A stretch of DNA of 38,802 nucleotides from Cymbomonas tetramitiformis (Eukaryota > Chlorophyta > Pyramimonadophyceae > Pyramimonadales > Pyramimonadaceae): NCBI GenBank assembly GCA_001247695.2, contig LGRX02029031.1, positions 1 to 38,802 on the forward strand, read 5' to 3'. The notes under the pieces are model-generated. The model worked only from the letters and a program-made list of their open reading frames with translations. It did not search any database and had not been told where the DNA came from. Below, one piece after another: positions 1-10,297 of the stretch. Positions within the stretch are counted from its first letter, which is position 1. Every line of letters starts with the position of its first letter. Both the position numbers and the translations under genes were made by a program.

Positions 1-1379
1 ACAATCGAGCGGCCCGCAACCGGCCCGGGCTGACTTCCCCGGGCCGGGCCGGCCTCTCACGGTAAGCCTTCTTCCCTGATCCCCCGCACTCGGTCGCGGC
101 ATTCTGCATTCCCATCGACGAGGAGGACGCGGACCGAGGGGGTGCGTGCATTGGCCATGTGTGCCCTGTTCCAGCAGGCGGCGGATGATGGGGCTGGGGC
201 GTTTGCCACTGCGGCATCCACGTACAGTAAACACTCGATTTTAAGAAAACAGGAATTTTAGGTCAGCCTAGCAAATTTCTTATTTATATAGAGATCTTAA
301 ATATGGAGTGTTATTTGTTAAATATTGTGAAGAAATCAAAAAAGCTGGCTACTTTCTTATCATTGGCGGGTTTTCTTATTATTGAGTGATTACTGTACGG
401 GCCGCCTGCGGTGCTATGTGCGGGTGCGGTGGGCGGGATCGACGTGTCCGCCTACGGCTTCACGGCAGAGCCGCAACAGCCTGCTGACGAGCCCGCGGGT
501 GACGACATTCATCAGCGGCTGGACGATCTCGCCGCGGAGGTCCATGCCGCGGCAAACTGCAAGGTGCACTACACCCACGCATCCTTCACACCGCCGGCGG
601 TTCTCGAGCCGCATGCATCGGCTCTGGTGTGCGGCCCCGCGGCAGCTGGGAACATGCCGGAGGAGCAGGTTCCGGCAGGTGGTGCGGCGGCATCGACATC
701 CGCCGTGCCGGCCCCTGCTATGCCTGTCTCGCAGGAGGAGGATGTGAAGCCCGTGCCGCTTCAATCGGCGCAGGTGACTGCCACGACGGACGGTGAGTTC
801 CCTGGGTTCGAAAGCTGCCGACGGCAGCTTTCGGCAGAAGCCGCGGGGCTCGCCTCCGTCGGCCAATCATGTGTCCGGACCACCCGTGGACAACCAGAGG
901 GCCTACGGTTGTGGGAAGCCGCCCTGGGGCTTTCCTGCCACGGTTGGGCCGTGGGGAATTCCTTTCCTCCTTTCCCTCGTTCTTTGCGTCTCGATCATGG
1001 GGCTGGCAGCCGTGCCCGATGCTCAGTCGGCTCCGGGATTGCCTTCGCCTGGTGGTGATCTCGATTGGAAGACTTCGTCAATTTTCTCCACGAATGAATT
1101 TGTTGAATCCGTGATCCCGGCTCAGGGTTTCTTTGTGGCTGACAATGTGCCACCGCTTGAGCCGCCTGAGCCCCCTGACCTCTTTTAGGACCTTGCTCAG
1201 GCAGATTTGAGCTTCGACATGGCCTTCTTCTACGGTGTGGCTCTACATGAGAGAGGTCCTTTCGGGAACCCTCCCTTCGTGTCGGACTTGATTGAGACCA
1301 CCGCTGGCTACTTTGGTGCTGTCGATTGACTTCTTGTTCACTCTGGATGCACACCAACATGGTGGTGTGCGGAACTCCG
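1..1379 (+). pseudogene. Decayed copia-like gag C-terminus and protease start
   Basis: GC-rich coding remnant that I read as the gag C-terminal part of a copia-type retroelement running into its protease. The reading frame is continuous from about 140 through the MITE at 225-395 (after removing the MITE and one TA) and on past 411. The 910-1000 stretch encodes a CGKPPWGF motif followed by a hydrophobic segment; the gag-like ORF of the element at 7737-13004 has CGAPPWGF followed by a hydrophobic segment (about 12100-12180), so the two are relatives. Stops at 1186-1188 and 1327-1329 and frame changes break it. At about 1330-1362 the frame reads LLVHSGCTPTW, a protease active-site context in which the expected Asp of D-S-G is His. 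No reverse transcriptase or integrase follows. The left end lies outside the window. Confidence 0.55.
225..395. mobile_element. 171-bp Tc1/mariner-type MITE
   Basis: An AT-rich block inside GC-rich coding sequence. Its ends are inverted repeats: CAGTAAACACTC on the left and, read from the other strand, CAGTAATCACTC on the right, with similarity continuing for about 25 bp (both sides include AAGAAAAC). It is flanked by TA at 223-224 and 396-397. Removing the block and one TA restores an open frame (AST-Y-GPPAV) in the gag remnant. A TA duplication and CAGT ends are typical of Tc1/mariner. It has no coding capacity. Confidence 0.8.
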
Positions 1380-1653
1380 GTGACTTCAACAATTTTATGG
1401 TTTATGCTTTTACTTTTGACATCTACAAGTTATATTCTGGCTTGCTAGCTCGGTGCCTTTCAATTGTTTAGCGGGTGCACCGTAGGATGCCCGTAGGTTT
1501 CCGCACCTGTGCTAGCTAGAGGGTTTCCAAATTTGTGTTTCAGAATTGCACAGTTGGATTAGCAGTTAGGTCTGTCAACCTGGCTCCTGCCCTAACTTAT
1601 CTTACATTATCTGACTCTCCTAGACAGTCACCACCCACAGTGCCGGGGTGGTG

Positions 1654-1910
1654 TGCTGAAATCTGTATCGAGGCAGCCCTGACTGGGAGTCCCGGTCTGG
1701 CCCCTATGACAGACTCCTAGGCCAACACTGGACTGCTGACTGATCTATAGGTTCGTGCTGTGACACACGCTGTGTCACAGGTAGGCTAGACTCCGAAACC
1801 GTCCGGGTGACCGTTCCGGGTATATCTAGCTTAGGGTTTATTCATCTTACGAGTTTATCCACACAGTTCGGGAGTTTCTGATATCTAGTGAACTAGGATA
1901 TTCCAGTAAA
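1654..1910 (+). repeat. 3' LTR remnant of the decayed copia-like copy
   Basis: Begins TGCTGAA directly after CACCACCC...GGGGTGGTG, the same hairpin-plus-GGTGGTG context that precedes the intact 3' LTRs at 12823 and (minus strand) 27551. The probable right end is around TTCCAGTA, near 1907; it is diverged from the TCCAACA end of intact copies, so the boundary is approximate. Between 1380 and 1628 I see no preserved coding sequence, consistent with an internal deletion of pol. Confidence 0.45.
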
Positions 1911-2636
1911 GTTCGATATGGGGCAGCGATCCAATGTACCTTAGTTAGATCCAAGGGTGAGTATGGGGTGCTCCGACCAACGTGTGAGATAGAGATTCCA
2001 AGGGGGGGCTGAGGTGCTAGAAACTACCAATAAGATATATCCCCCCATCCCGGCTTGTAAAAAGCCATAAGATAAGCCCAAAATACCATGGCGTGGAAAA
2101 TAAAACAGTACCTTGACCAGGGGTGTTGCGGGGTGTGCACTGAGCGTGACATTCATCCCCTTTGATAATTCTATATCCCTTGCGCTTGGAGCAGGGCAGG
2201 GGGACGGGCGCGGGCGGGCGAGCCACGCGACGGCTAGCTCCCAGCACGAGCAGTCGAGACGAGTGGCAAGTCGTGGGCCCTGGTCCATCCATTATTACGT
2301 GACATAGGGTGATCTTACGCACGCCACTTCAAGCAGTGTACCGCGATGCGCATCATGGCACGTGGAAAAAACGTCTTCCATACGCCCATAAAAATTAATT
2401 ATAACTTCCTGCAAAGTTAATCGAAGGCCTGCCATCGATACCAGAAGTGCGGGGGTATTTTTAGCTGCCCAGTGAGTCCATTTCCAGGGTTTTCGCTCCA
2501 AATAAGGCGAATCAGAGCATCGACCGATATATGGGGCGTTCGGGCTTCCAAATTAAGAAATTTACTCGAAAGTCAACTTGGGATAACGGGGTTTGGGCTA
2601 TTTATCGCCGCAAGGCATCGCCCGCGTACACAGTGG
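1911..2636. other. Intergenic, no gene recognised
   Basis: Short open frames only, none with recognisable domains or splice structure. There is a GC-rich patch around 2190-2290 and AT-rich sequence after 2330. I see nothing supportable here. Confidence 0.5.
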
Positions 2637-3209
2637 TAATAGAGAGGTTCCGCAAGCCGAATTCGGTCAAAAAACGGGTGACGTGGACAATTTCACGAGA
2701 CACGTCGGACGTTGGCGTAATTTTGCTCCGAATTATGGAAAGATTCTTACGCGTGAAATGAAAATTAACACTGAGGGCTCCGTTTTTTCTTAACACTGTA
2801 AATCGTCCGAATTCGGGAAATCGCTCCCGAATTCGGATGAAAATTGTTTATATAAATTGAAAATCACGCGTGCGCTTCATGCATGTGACGGATTTTGGCT
2901 CCCAAAAGATGCTCTTTTGTTTGTATGTGGTGTGCACATGCTACTGCAGTGCAGTCAAAAGACTGCGGAGAATTGACCGTCGCTGCCATTTACAACATTC
3001 GATATCGCGAAAGCATTCGAAATCTTTGCGACTGCGGACTGTTTCACACGAAAAATGGATTTCGCGTTTTTTGCGAGACTGAAAGATTCCCTGGCGTCAT
3101 TTTGGAATTACGCCAGGACCCAAGAAGTGACTCGACACAAAATCCAACGTGGCACAGGGATTTGGTCCCGAATTATGAAAAGATGCCTTTTTGCGGAACC
3201 TCTCTAATA
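2637..3209. mobile_element. Candidate 573-bp inverted-repeat element
   Basis: The left end TAATAGAGAGGTTCCGCAA (2637-2655) matches the reverse complement of 3191-3209 at 18 of 19 positions. Inside are five copies of a CCGAATT(C/A) motif (about 2658, 2731, 2808, 2827, 3168), several forming CCGAATTCGG palindromes. No clear target duplication flanks it and no protein is encoded, so it may be a non-autonomous DNA transposon or a simple foldback. Confidence 0.4.
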
Positions 3210-3758
3210 ACCCTAATTGTAATAAGTGCTCCTTGGTAATAAGTGTCCCCCCGCCTATCTCTTGTAGACCCAAAACCTGACCTGACAGGATCTGCTGCAT
3301 CGCGGAGTTGAAAACTAAGATTGGGGTGTTCAAACAACACTATGTTAACTGTTCAACCCTTACCACCTGCTCCCGTTGGAGAAGTGCCGCTTAGGGCCAG
3401 AGAAAGCTGGCAGAACTGTGTAACAACACGAGGGCCCTTCGTTGGTAGGTAACTAACCCCTGGCTCGATTTCGTTTTGCTGGTATCCCATTCAACCTTCC
3501 TCGGCGGACGGGGCTCATATGCAACAGCAGTGTTGTTGGCATCTGTAATATTCTGGAAAAAACTTGTATCCTTCACTGCAACTAAGCCACTGCCACACAG
3601 TGCCAAAGGTGCCAAGACTGCAGTCCCAAATTGGATTAAGCCGGGTGCCGGGTGGAGGCGTTATCGTCCTCAAGCTTTGGTAGCATTCAATTTCGCTTCA
3701 GTGCGCTCACAAAACTTTTTCCTGTTTTGGGTTTCAATCAGGCTTGCTTACGATAATC

Positions 3759-5037
3759 ATGCTAGCATTCCTGTTCGCCGCGAGAACGCTATACAAGAGC
3801 CAATCGCTGGAGTCACCGTCAGCAGATGATCCTGTACACTTACACGTTAGTTCCAAGAAAACACCAACGTATGCATTTGTCGTCTCCCCCGGGCATGTCG
3901 GGACCACAAGTCTAACAACCTTCTCGAGGAAGGTGGTCCAAAAAGTGAAAGCCAACATAACTGTATGGCACGAAAAGCGGATACCTTCAGCAAGTGTTTT
4001 TTCGTGTGAAAAGTATAAAAACCGTGCGAAGACTGGGGGCCGCTCGTGGGTTATGGAAGCTTCAAGACGGATGATCGAACAAAAGTATTTACCTGCGGTC
4101 AAAGCGAGGATTGGGAACGGCACACTATGGGAGTTTGGGCATCATCTCATGTGTGGTCGATATTGGGAGAGCTTAGCGGACATATTGGGTGACGACCTAG
4201 CGCTAGTGTGGCTGGCGAGAGATCGTTTGGACACCGCGTTGAGCTTGGCTGGTTGCCATATCCCCAACAAGAAAAAGGGAAAAGATTTGCTGTGTGGAAG
4301 GTATTATTGTCGCGGAATGTGGCAACGTTCGTGGGCACTTTCCAGTCCGAACCAAGACAGTAACATCCGGCCCGGTCTAAGTATATGGTCTCGATTGAAT
4401 GCATTCCAGATGGCGGTGTGGGCACTTGATGAGCTGCGGGTAAGTGCACGCCACCAATCAGTCGTGTCTGTGTCTGGCTAGCCGTGCGCTCGCCGCTCAC
4501 AGGAAAGAACTCGGTTGAAAACGTGCATGCAGCAGTTGTTGTGTTGGGCGCCGCAACCGTGTTTGCAGCGCGTTCGCATATATTTTTATTCCACGTTGGA
4601 TCGCCTTACGTCTTCTGTTATGATTGACTTCCTTAGCGTACTGCGCTCGGTAGGTTCAAGGTCACGATTCAAGTCGTGATCGCCAATCGTCTCAGGTTGT
4701 TCAACAACATTAAATTTTGGGCGAGGTCTTTGCACAGGCTCGTTGGGAAGCCATGAGGCGGAATTATCCCGAAACTACTTTTGTGCAGCTCGACGAGTGG
4801 GAGAGCGACCTACAACCACAGATCTTGGCCCCCCTTCTCGACGTGTTTGGACTCAACGTTGCGAACCTGGATGATCTGCATGTTCCCGACTTAAGACAAC
4901 ACGTGAAAGGAGACCACCGGAGATCTCGGGTTGTTCCTTGTTTGCACAAGCATATCGAAGAGTACGAGCGCCTCATGAGAACCAGAAAGGAAAATGATGG
5001 CCCACTCAGAGCCAGAATCTGGAAAAACGCCGCATAA
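3759..5037 (+). CDS. Sulfotransferase-like protein, two exons (326 aa)
   Basis: Spliced as 3759-4439 and 4738-5037. The 298-bp intron starts GTAAGT, ends GCACAG and is phase 0. Sulfotransferases move sulfate from PAPS to sugars or other acceptors. Residues 1-12 are hydrophobic and could be a short type II Golgi anchor. SPGHVGTTSL (residues 43-52) fits the 5'-phosphosulfate loop, LARDRLDTALS (about 152-162) fits the 3'-phosphate site with Arg154 and Ser162, and exon 2 has the family's usual end (YPETTFVQLDEWESDL, then PLLDVFGL). Length is normal for the family. The ATG at 3759 is the first good start in frame; a TTG lies 15 bases upstream, and an AG at 3739-3740 leaves open an additional upstream exon. 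Substrate cannot be told. It is the only ordinary host-type gene here and looks intact. Confidence 0.72.
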
Positions 5038-5887
5038 GCACTTGCACAAAAGGGGTCGGCAAGAAATGCTGCACCCGCACTGCTCTAAAGGCAGAATGCA
5101 GTAAGAAGGGGTCGGTCTCCCCCTCTCCACCCTACATCCTTTGGCTCTCTGTATGTTCTGTGGGCTTGGGATCCAACCCCAATACCTCGTTCGATACCAT
5201 ATCTACGTGGGGGAAGCCACAAATCGCCAAAAGCGCACTCACATGGGGGCCTGAGTCCCGGACTAATAGCTCAACTAAAACCGGACCTAGCTAGAAAATA
5301 GAAGTAAACCTTAGCGTAAGTAAAAAACCCGAACTAACCTAAAAAAGCGATCTTATATCTAATCTCTCTAGGTCAGATGGGCATTGACCGTCTGACCGAG
5401 CAGCATATCAGATAGCCGAACGACACTATGTCTATCGCGAGCGGACGGGCGAGACGTTGCGATGCATTCCTCCGTCGTCCATGTCCTCCTCGAGGAGTGC
5501 CGCGTTCGGTCTGAGCAGAGAAGAATCGAAAAGTGTGATGTCATGGCGAAACCCGATGTATGACATGTACCCAGCGGGGGATGGATAGGCGTTCCTGAGA
5601 CTTAAGACTTCGGGAATATCATATCAAGAGTGCAGATATAGACCCTTTCGTAGGGGGGACGGGGGGTGAGACAGGGCATAATAATACACATGCAAAGTTA
5701 CAGCATCATCCGTAATGAAATAATATATATCACGTCGTAGTGAGTTATGAGCAAATACCCGTGTAACAACAAAAATGTTTTTCAATCATTACCAAGTCCC
5801 GAGGAACTCGTGTTTCACTATTATATAGCCGGAGGCTGCATGCACGATCGGCTAGGTTTCTCCGGACAATAATTCCTATTTGCTCTA
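5038..5887. other. Intergenic, no gene recognised
   Basis: No long frame or recognisable repeat family. A G-run lies at about 5655-5670 and AT-rich sequence at 5690-5830. Presumably 3' flank of the sulfotransferase gene and decayed transposon DNA. Confidence 0.4.
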
Positions 5888-6975
5888 GGGGGCATCGCCC
5901 CAGGGTGGACCAGCCAAGAAAAAAGGCAAAAAGGCCACCTCCAACCGACAGGTGAATATTATTCTTGCTTGTGCTTCAAAAAGTTTTTTGCTCACAAGTA
6001 TTCTTTTCTATATTGTTGTGTTATGCTGAAAATGTTGCTTTTCTTGGCTCCTTGGCAGGTAGAAGATGAGGTGGTACGGGGAGCAGCGGCGGGGCGCAGT
6101 GGAGCGGGGGGCTCATCTAGAGGGGCGGGGATTTTGGTGGAGGAAGCACAGGCTCTCCACAACGCCAAAAACATGGCGATGACGTTCTGGAATAAATTGA
6201 GCGGCTTGGCGGGGGATGCGGAGTTCGACAAGGTGGGCACGTATCTGCGCATGATCATCGAGAAGCAGATTGCCCAAAAGGAGGGGGGTAACATGATCAA
6301 CCAGTTCAAGAAGGAACGCATGGTGCAAAAACACTTGGTGTCCGCGGCGGGGTTGGAAACCTGGGAGGAGTTCAAGGAGGAGTCCACTGCCTACTGGAGC
6401 TCTCAAGAAAAAATCGAGGGCTTGATCGGCTGCTTGCCAGTCGCCGCGAGGGGGGGCGCGCCGGGGGGTAGGGGAAGTTCCGGCAGCAATTTTCAATTAC
6501 GTCGAGAACGCGCGGGCAAACCTCAAAGAAGCGGAGTAGCCCAGCGCGACTTACATCGAAGGCTTGCAACAAGTCGAGGTGCTTGTCGACGTCAAACTGT
6601 ATCGGGAGGCGCGGACTCAAGGCCTTGAGCCTGCGGTGCAAGGAGCGAGGCGGAGTTGCAGGGGAACGAGCCCACACACGAGGAGGATGTGACGATGTAC
6701 CCTCCATGGAAGATCGTCAAGTCCTCCTTCGAGGATTTGACGCTTATCCTGCGGAGACTGTCCATGACCGGGGCGATCATCGACGGGAATTGCGCCCTCG
6801 ACAAGGAGAAGACGCCGGACGCGATGACCGAGCAGGCCGTCAAAATTCTTTTGTAGAAATTCAACGCCAAGACAACCGCCAATGCATGGACAGTCGCTTT
6901 TTTTTTTGCGGCTTCGTCCAGCATAACGATTTTCTTGAGGTTGTAGACAACAACTGCTCCAGCCGCGCGGGGCGG
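5888..6975 (+). pseudogene. Broken paralog of the ParB/methyltransferase gene
   Basis: Translated pieces align with the minus-strand gene at 15569-18747. A Lys-rich exon end (KKKGKKATSNRQ, donor at 5952) and a 107-bp intron (5952-6058) precede an exon whose MTFWNKL...GLETWEEFKEE segment matches MSFFQTM...GVENWTAFERK. The match continues in shifted frames: AIFNYVENARANLKEAE, then a stop near 6527, then EDVTMYPPWKIVKSS (about 6685), a stop at 6853-6855, and CGFVQHNDFLEVVDNNC (about 6908), equal to CGFAQQTGFLKILESKC of the intact gene. At least two stops and several frame changes disable it. The ParB-like part and the SAM-binding end are missing. The DPPY-equivalent site reads DGNC here. Confidence 0.75.
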
Positions 6976-7050
6976 TTTTTGGGGGGCGTTGTGGGGTTTT
7001 GTTGGGGCGCTTTTTGGGGGGTGTCAGGGATATGACCGATGACACATGCG

Positions 7051-7126
7051 TATCATACATGTCATACCTGTCATACATGTCATACCATATCATGGCATGT
7101 CATGTCACATGTCATAATGACATACA
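7051..7126. repeat. CATGTCATA-type simple repeat
   Basis: Imperfect iterations of CATGTCATA and variants (catacatgtcatacctgtcat and similar), a local short tandem repeat after the end of the methyltransferase pseudogene. 7127-7362 holds nothing recognised. Confidence 0.7.
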
Positions 7127-7362
7127 GTCGTCGAGTATTGTCAGTACGGTCGACTATGACATGTACAGTCATAACGTCTGTCATCCACCTAAGGTGAGTG
7201 ACATCTGTCATCGAGAGGCCAGGTATTGGCATCGAGATGGCGAAGCAAGACAAGTCTTGAAGAACCGAAGTGTTCTGAGAAGACGCGTCTTCGCTTCAAG
7301 CATGAAATGAACAGCATGCGAGCATCAAAGGCTATATCGACCAGCCGATGCGGGTAGTTCAC

Positions 7363-7422
7363 CCAGTGCCCTCGGGTTCACAACCCGATGGTGGTAGCGC
7401 ATGAGATGCGTGAGGGCACTGG
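7363..7422. other. 60-bp cloverleaf-like inverted repeat
   Basis: The outer arms CCAGTGCCCTC (7363-7373) and GAGGGCACTGG (7412-7422) are an 11-bp perfect inverted repeat. Nested between them are two further hairpins: TCGGGTT/AACCCGA (7372-7388, three-base loop) and CGCAT/ATGCG (7398-7410, three-base loop). It folds as a three-way junction. It is not a tRNA in either direction because no anticodon arm exists and the tRNA-like boxes are in the wrong order. Function unknown. Confidence 0.6.
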
Positions 7423-7755
7423 AAGTATATGAGGAGCATTGGGCTCAAGCAAGCACTTCTGGTCACCAGTTTGCTGCACTCATACCGCCACCATAATATT
7501 ACTTACGGCTGTTACTGTTCAATAGCAGCCGCGTCAAGATAGTGTTCGCATAAGCGAGCCCTGATAGTGGTATCCCTCCGCTCAGGCGAAGAACGAGAAC
7601 AAGTGTGTGCAGCAGACTTGATATATACTCGTATATAGATTTGTATACGGCGCGACAGAGTTCGCATATACATATATTTCGAATATCTGCACATATACGA
7701 CAGCGATCATCGGCGATCGGCGGAGTGTGCAATAATTGCTGGAACAGCCACACCG

Positions 7756-9733
7756 GTACCTGGTCCTTTTTGTCGCACCACTGGTCATTTTTGTCGCTGT
7801 CGCAGAATATTCTTTTGTCGCGAGACCACCGCACAGAATCTTCTCAAAAAAACAGTGAATTCTGTTCGTTCCCTTAAAGGGGTAAAGAAGGTTTTCAGAA
7901 AATAAATGGAGACATGAATTCGACATCGTCGTTCGAACAGTGTCAAGGTGCCCCAAAAATTTTCGTCATCCGAAATTTTAAACTTCAGGTTGTCGCAACT
8001 GTCTGTCAACCGACGGATCGGACCTTCGACCGACCGCTAGATCAGTCAAAATGAAATCTGACTCGGAAACCGAATCTAAATTTTGTCGCAAGCATGTAGA
8101 AGATACAGCAGCCCTCCGTCGACTGTTTACTTACCGACGGATCAAACCGTCGAACGACCGCTCGATCAGAAAAAAATGAAATCCGCATCGGAAACCGAAT
8201 CTAGTTTGTGTCGCTAGGATGTCGAAGATACAGCAGCCCTCCAGTCGACTGTTTGTCGACCGAACGATCTAACCGTCGACAGACCGCCCGATCAGTAAAA
8301 ATACAGAAATCCGCTCGATCGATCAGAAATCCGCATCGGAAATCGAATCTTGGGGCTGTCACAAGAAGTGTCGCAAGACTGTCGCAAGGATCTAGGATGT
8401 AGAAGATCCAGTACAGCAGCCCTCCAGAGTCCAGTCGACTGTTTTCCGACCGCGTGTCCGCGTCACAGTCCGCGTCACGGTCCCATCTTCCCAAGGTCAC
8501 CGTCACCACATCTTGAACAACTACAGTATCCTTTAACCTTAAGCGACCGACAACCTATATTGTAATTACCAGGCGCCGACAACGACCAACCGACCTCCGC
8601 GGCGTATTGATGTTCTTCGTTTGTTTTTTTTGTTTGACTATTTTAGTTTCTGACTAGCGCACTGTTCCCTACAGTGTTGTTTACTCCGCCCTTTTTTGTA
8701 CTTTGTTTCTGCGCTGGGATTGCGCCCTTGGAGCCCCTAGACATTTTTCTTATCCCCAACACGCATGCCTTGTATAGCGCGCTGTTCTTTTTGCAGGATC
8801 TAATGCGTTGAACGAAGGCAACAGAAAACTTGGCTGCTAGCTCCCTTTTAGCATTTCGGTTTGACTTCGTTGGCAGTGCTTGAATTCCGTCCGCCGGGAA
8901 TCTTGCACGCCGACTCCCATCTCTGCTCTTTAGCGTGCAGTTATTTGCAGAATCTCGTGCGCTGTCGGTGACTGACGCATTGCCTCCCTTTCCGGAGTTT
9001 GTTTTTACGCTGGGAGTGCTTGGAGCCCGTTGGGCATCTTGCCTATCGGGTTGGGTTCGATTCCCAACACCTCTGCTGACTAGCGCGCTGTTTTTTTGCA
9101 GGTTAGCATGCGTTTTCGGCGTCAACATTGCTGTCTTTTTTTATTTTCATGCGTTGCTGTTACGATGTGCATGCTATTGTTTTGACTATCCTAAATTGTA
9201 CTTATTCACAGATCTGTGCCTGCAGGAACTCTGCGATTTTGGCCGTCTGTAGCACTGGAAGGAGCTGTAGGCAACTCTGCCGATTTCCAAGACTGCTATT
9301 GCTTACTTTAGGATAGATGAACTGTTTTAATTGATTGATCGATACGTAGTTTATGTTTGCTGTCTCGTTCCATTTACATGCTTTAATATTGTAATAATAT
9401 TATATGTTAGAGTATAGCACAATCCTGCTTGCATCCTTCAGTGTCCATGCATTGAATGTGCCTAGATATTGTAATAATAGGCAATGTTTAAACTGTGTCA
9501 AATTCCTGTGTGAAACAATAGACCGGATATCGACCTGTGTTGTTCACCACGGGTAAGAAATATTTTCTTAAAATTTTCCTAAATTTTTACGACAAAAATG
9601 ACCATTTTATCATTTTCGTCGCAAGCTGCGACAAAAATGACCGTTTGTTCATTTTCGTCGCAGCCTGCGACAAAGGAATATTCTTGCGACAGCGACAAAA
9701 ATGACCATCGGTGCGACAAAAATGACCCGCTAC
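7756..9733. mobile_element. 1978-bp MULE-like non-autonomous element
   Basis: The TIRs of about 66 bp (7756-7821 and 9668-9733) begin GTACCTGGTCC and GTAGCGGGTCA and share a core built from GGTCATTTTTGTCGC and TGTCGCAGAATATTC. An 11-bp direct repeat, CAGCCACACCG (7745-7755, 9734-9744), flanks it; the uninterrupted site is seen in the 3' LTR (CAGTCACACCG). TIR length and a 9-11 bp duplication point to the Mutator superfamily. Inside are diverged tandem repeats (7988-8423) and a second set of diverged units containing TAGCGC(G/A)CTGTT (about 8655, 8775, 9082). I see no transposase. Confidence 0.82.
7988..8423. repeat. Three diverged tandem units of about 125-180 bp
   Basis: CAGCAGCCCTCC followed by GTCGACTGTTT recurs at about 8106, 8231 and 8414, each with CGATCAG, GAAATC(C/T)G and GGAAA(C/T)CGAATCT at matching distances. 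The third unit carries extra sequence. Internal to the MULE-like element. Confidence 0.7.
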
Positions 9734-9907
9734 CAGCCACACCGCTTGCTTTGTGACTCTTCCTATAGTAGTGTGTATGACTGTCACCCGAACCCGAACC
9801 CTAACTGTTTATGCCCGTTATATCGGGTTAACTTATCAACTTTATTACATTCTGAGAAAACCGATCACTGAGTGTATATATCCCGAGTCCTAGGGGTATA
9901 TCCAACA

Positions 9908-9925
9908 GGTTATGGCCCCACGCAC
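9908..9925 (+). promoter_or_regulatory. Primer binding site, half-tRNA-iMet type
   Basis: GGTTATGGCCCCACGCAC directly follows the LTR end. It resembles the complement of the middle of initiator tRNA-Met (GGTTATGGGCCCAGCACGC) rather than its 3' CCA end. The minus-strand element at 27378-29332 has the same type of site. Confidence 0.65.
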
Positions 9926-10297
9926 TCTTTATTTAGACACTGCGTAGTTTGGCCATGTCAGGCTAAACACCGACGCTTGAGATGGAGTGAGGGGCTCCTC
10001 TAGAGGCGCGGCGGAGCGGTATGGCCTAGTTACGTGGATGGTTGATTGGACTTACGGAGAGCTCGGGCTCGTGGCTGCTTGATTTTCCCATTCTACGCGT
10101 TGGTAGACGTTGGAATTCTGGTCGGATCCGACACCAAGTTCCTTGGCCGCGTTGTTAGATCCACATGCACGTTTGGGGAATCTTTTACGCCGCAGCTTTC
10201 CTTCTTTTCCTCGACGACCGCCTTACGACTTTTGGCCGCCGCTCCTTCCGCACCTCGCCACATTTCCCCTCACTTCGTCTCTATAGTCTTCTGCATC

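Larger units (their letters stand above)
7737..9907 (+). repeat. 5' LTR, interrupted by a DNA transposon
   Basis: LTR sequence occupies 7737-7755 and 9734-9907, the bases CAGCCACACCG being duplicated by the insertion. The end TCCAACA at 9901-9907 abuts the primer site. It is identical to the 3' LTR except for about two substitutions. Confidence 0.88.

Noticed and set aside
1941..2322. Minus-strand coding frames
   Set aside because: Overlapping frames with low-complexity translation and no domain, splice or neighbour support.
3476..3829. Alternative coding frame upstream of the sulfotransferase start
   Set aside because: Different frame from the sulfotransferase motifs and no domain; more likely 5' flank.
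7363..7422. tRNA gene
   Set aside because: GGGTTCACAACCC and TGGTAGCGC look like T and D arms but are in reversed order, and there is no anticodon arm on either strand.
8643..9128. 161-codon minus-strand frame as a transposase
   Set aside because: Basic low-complexity translation, no DDE or zinc-finger motifs, and it runs across the diverged tandem units.
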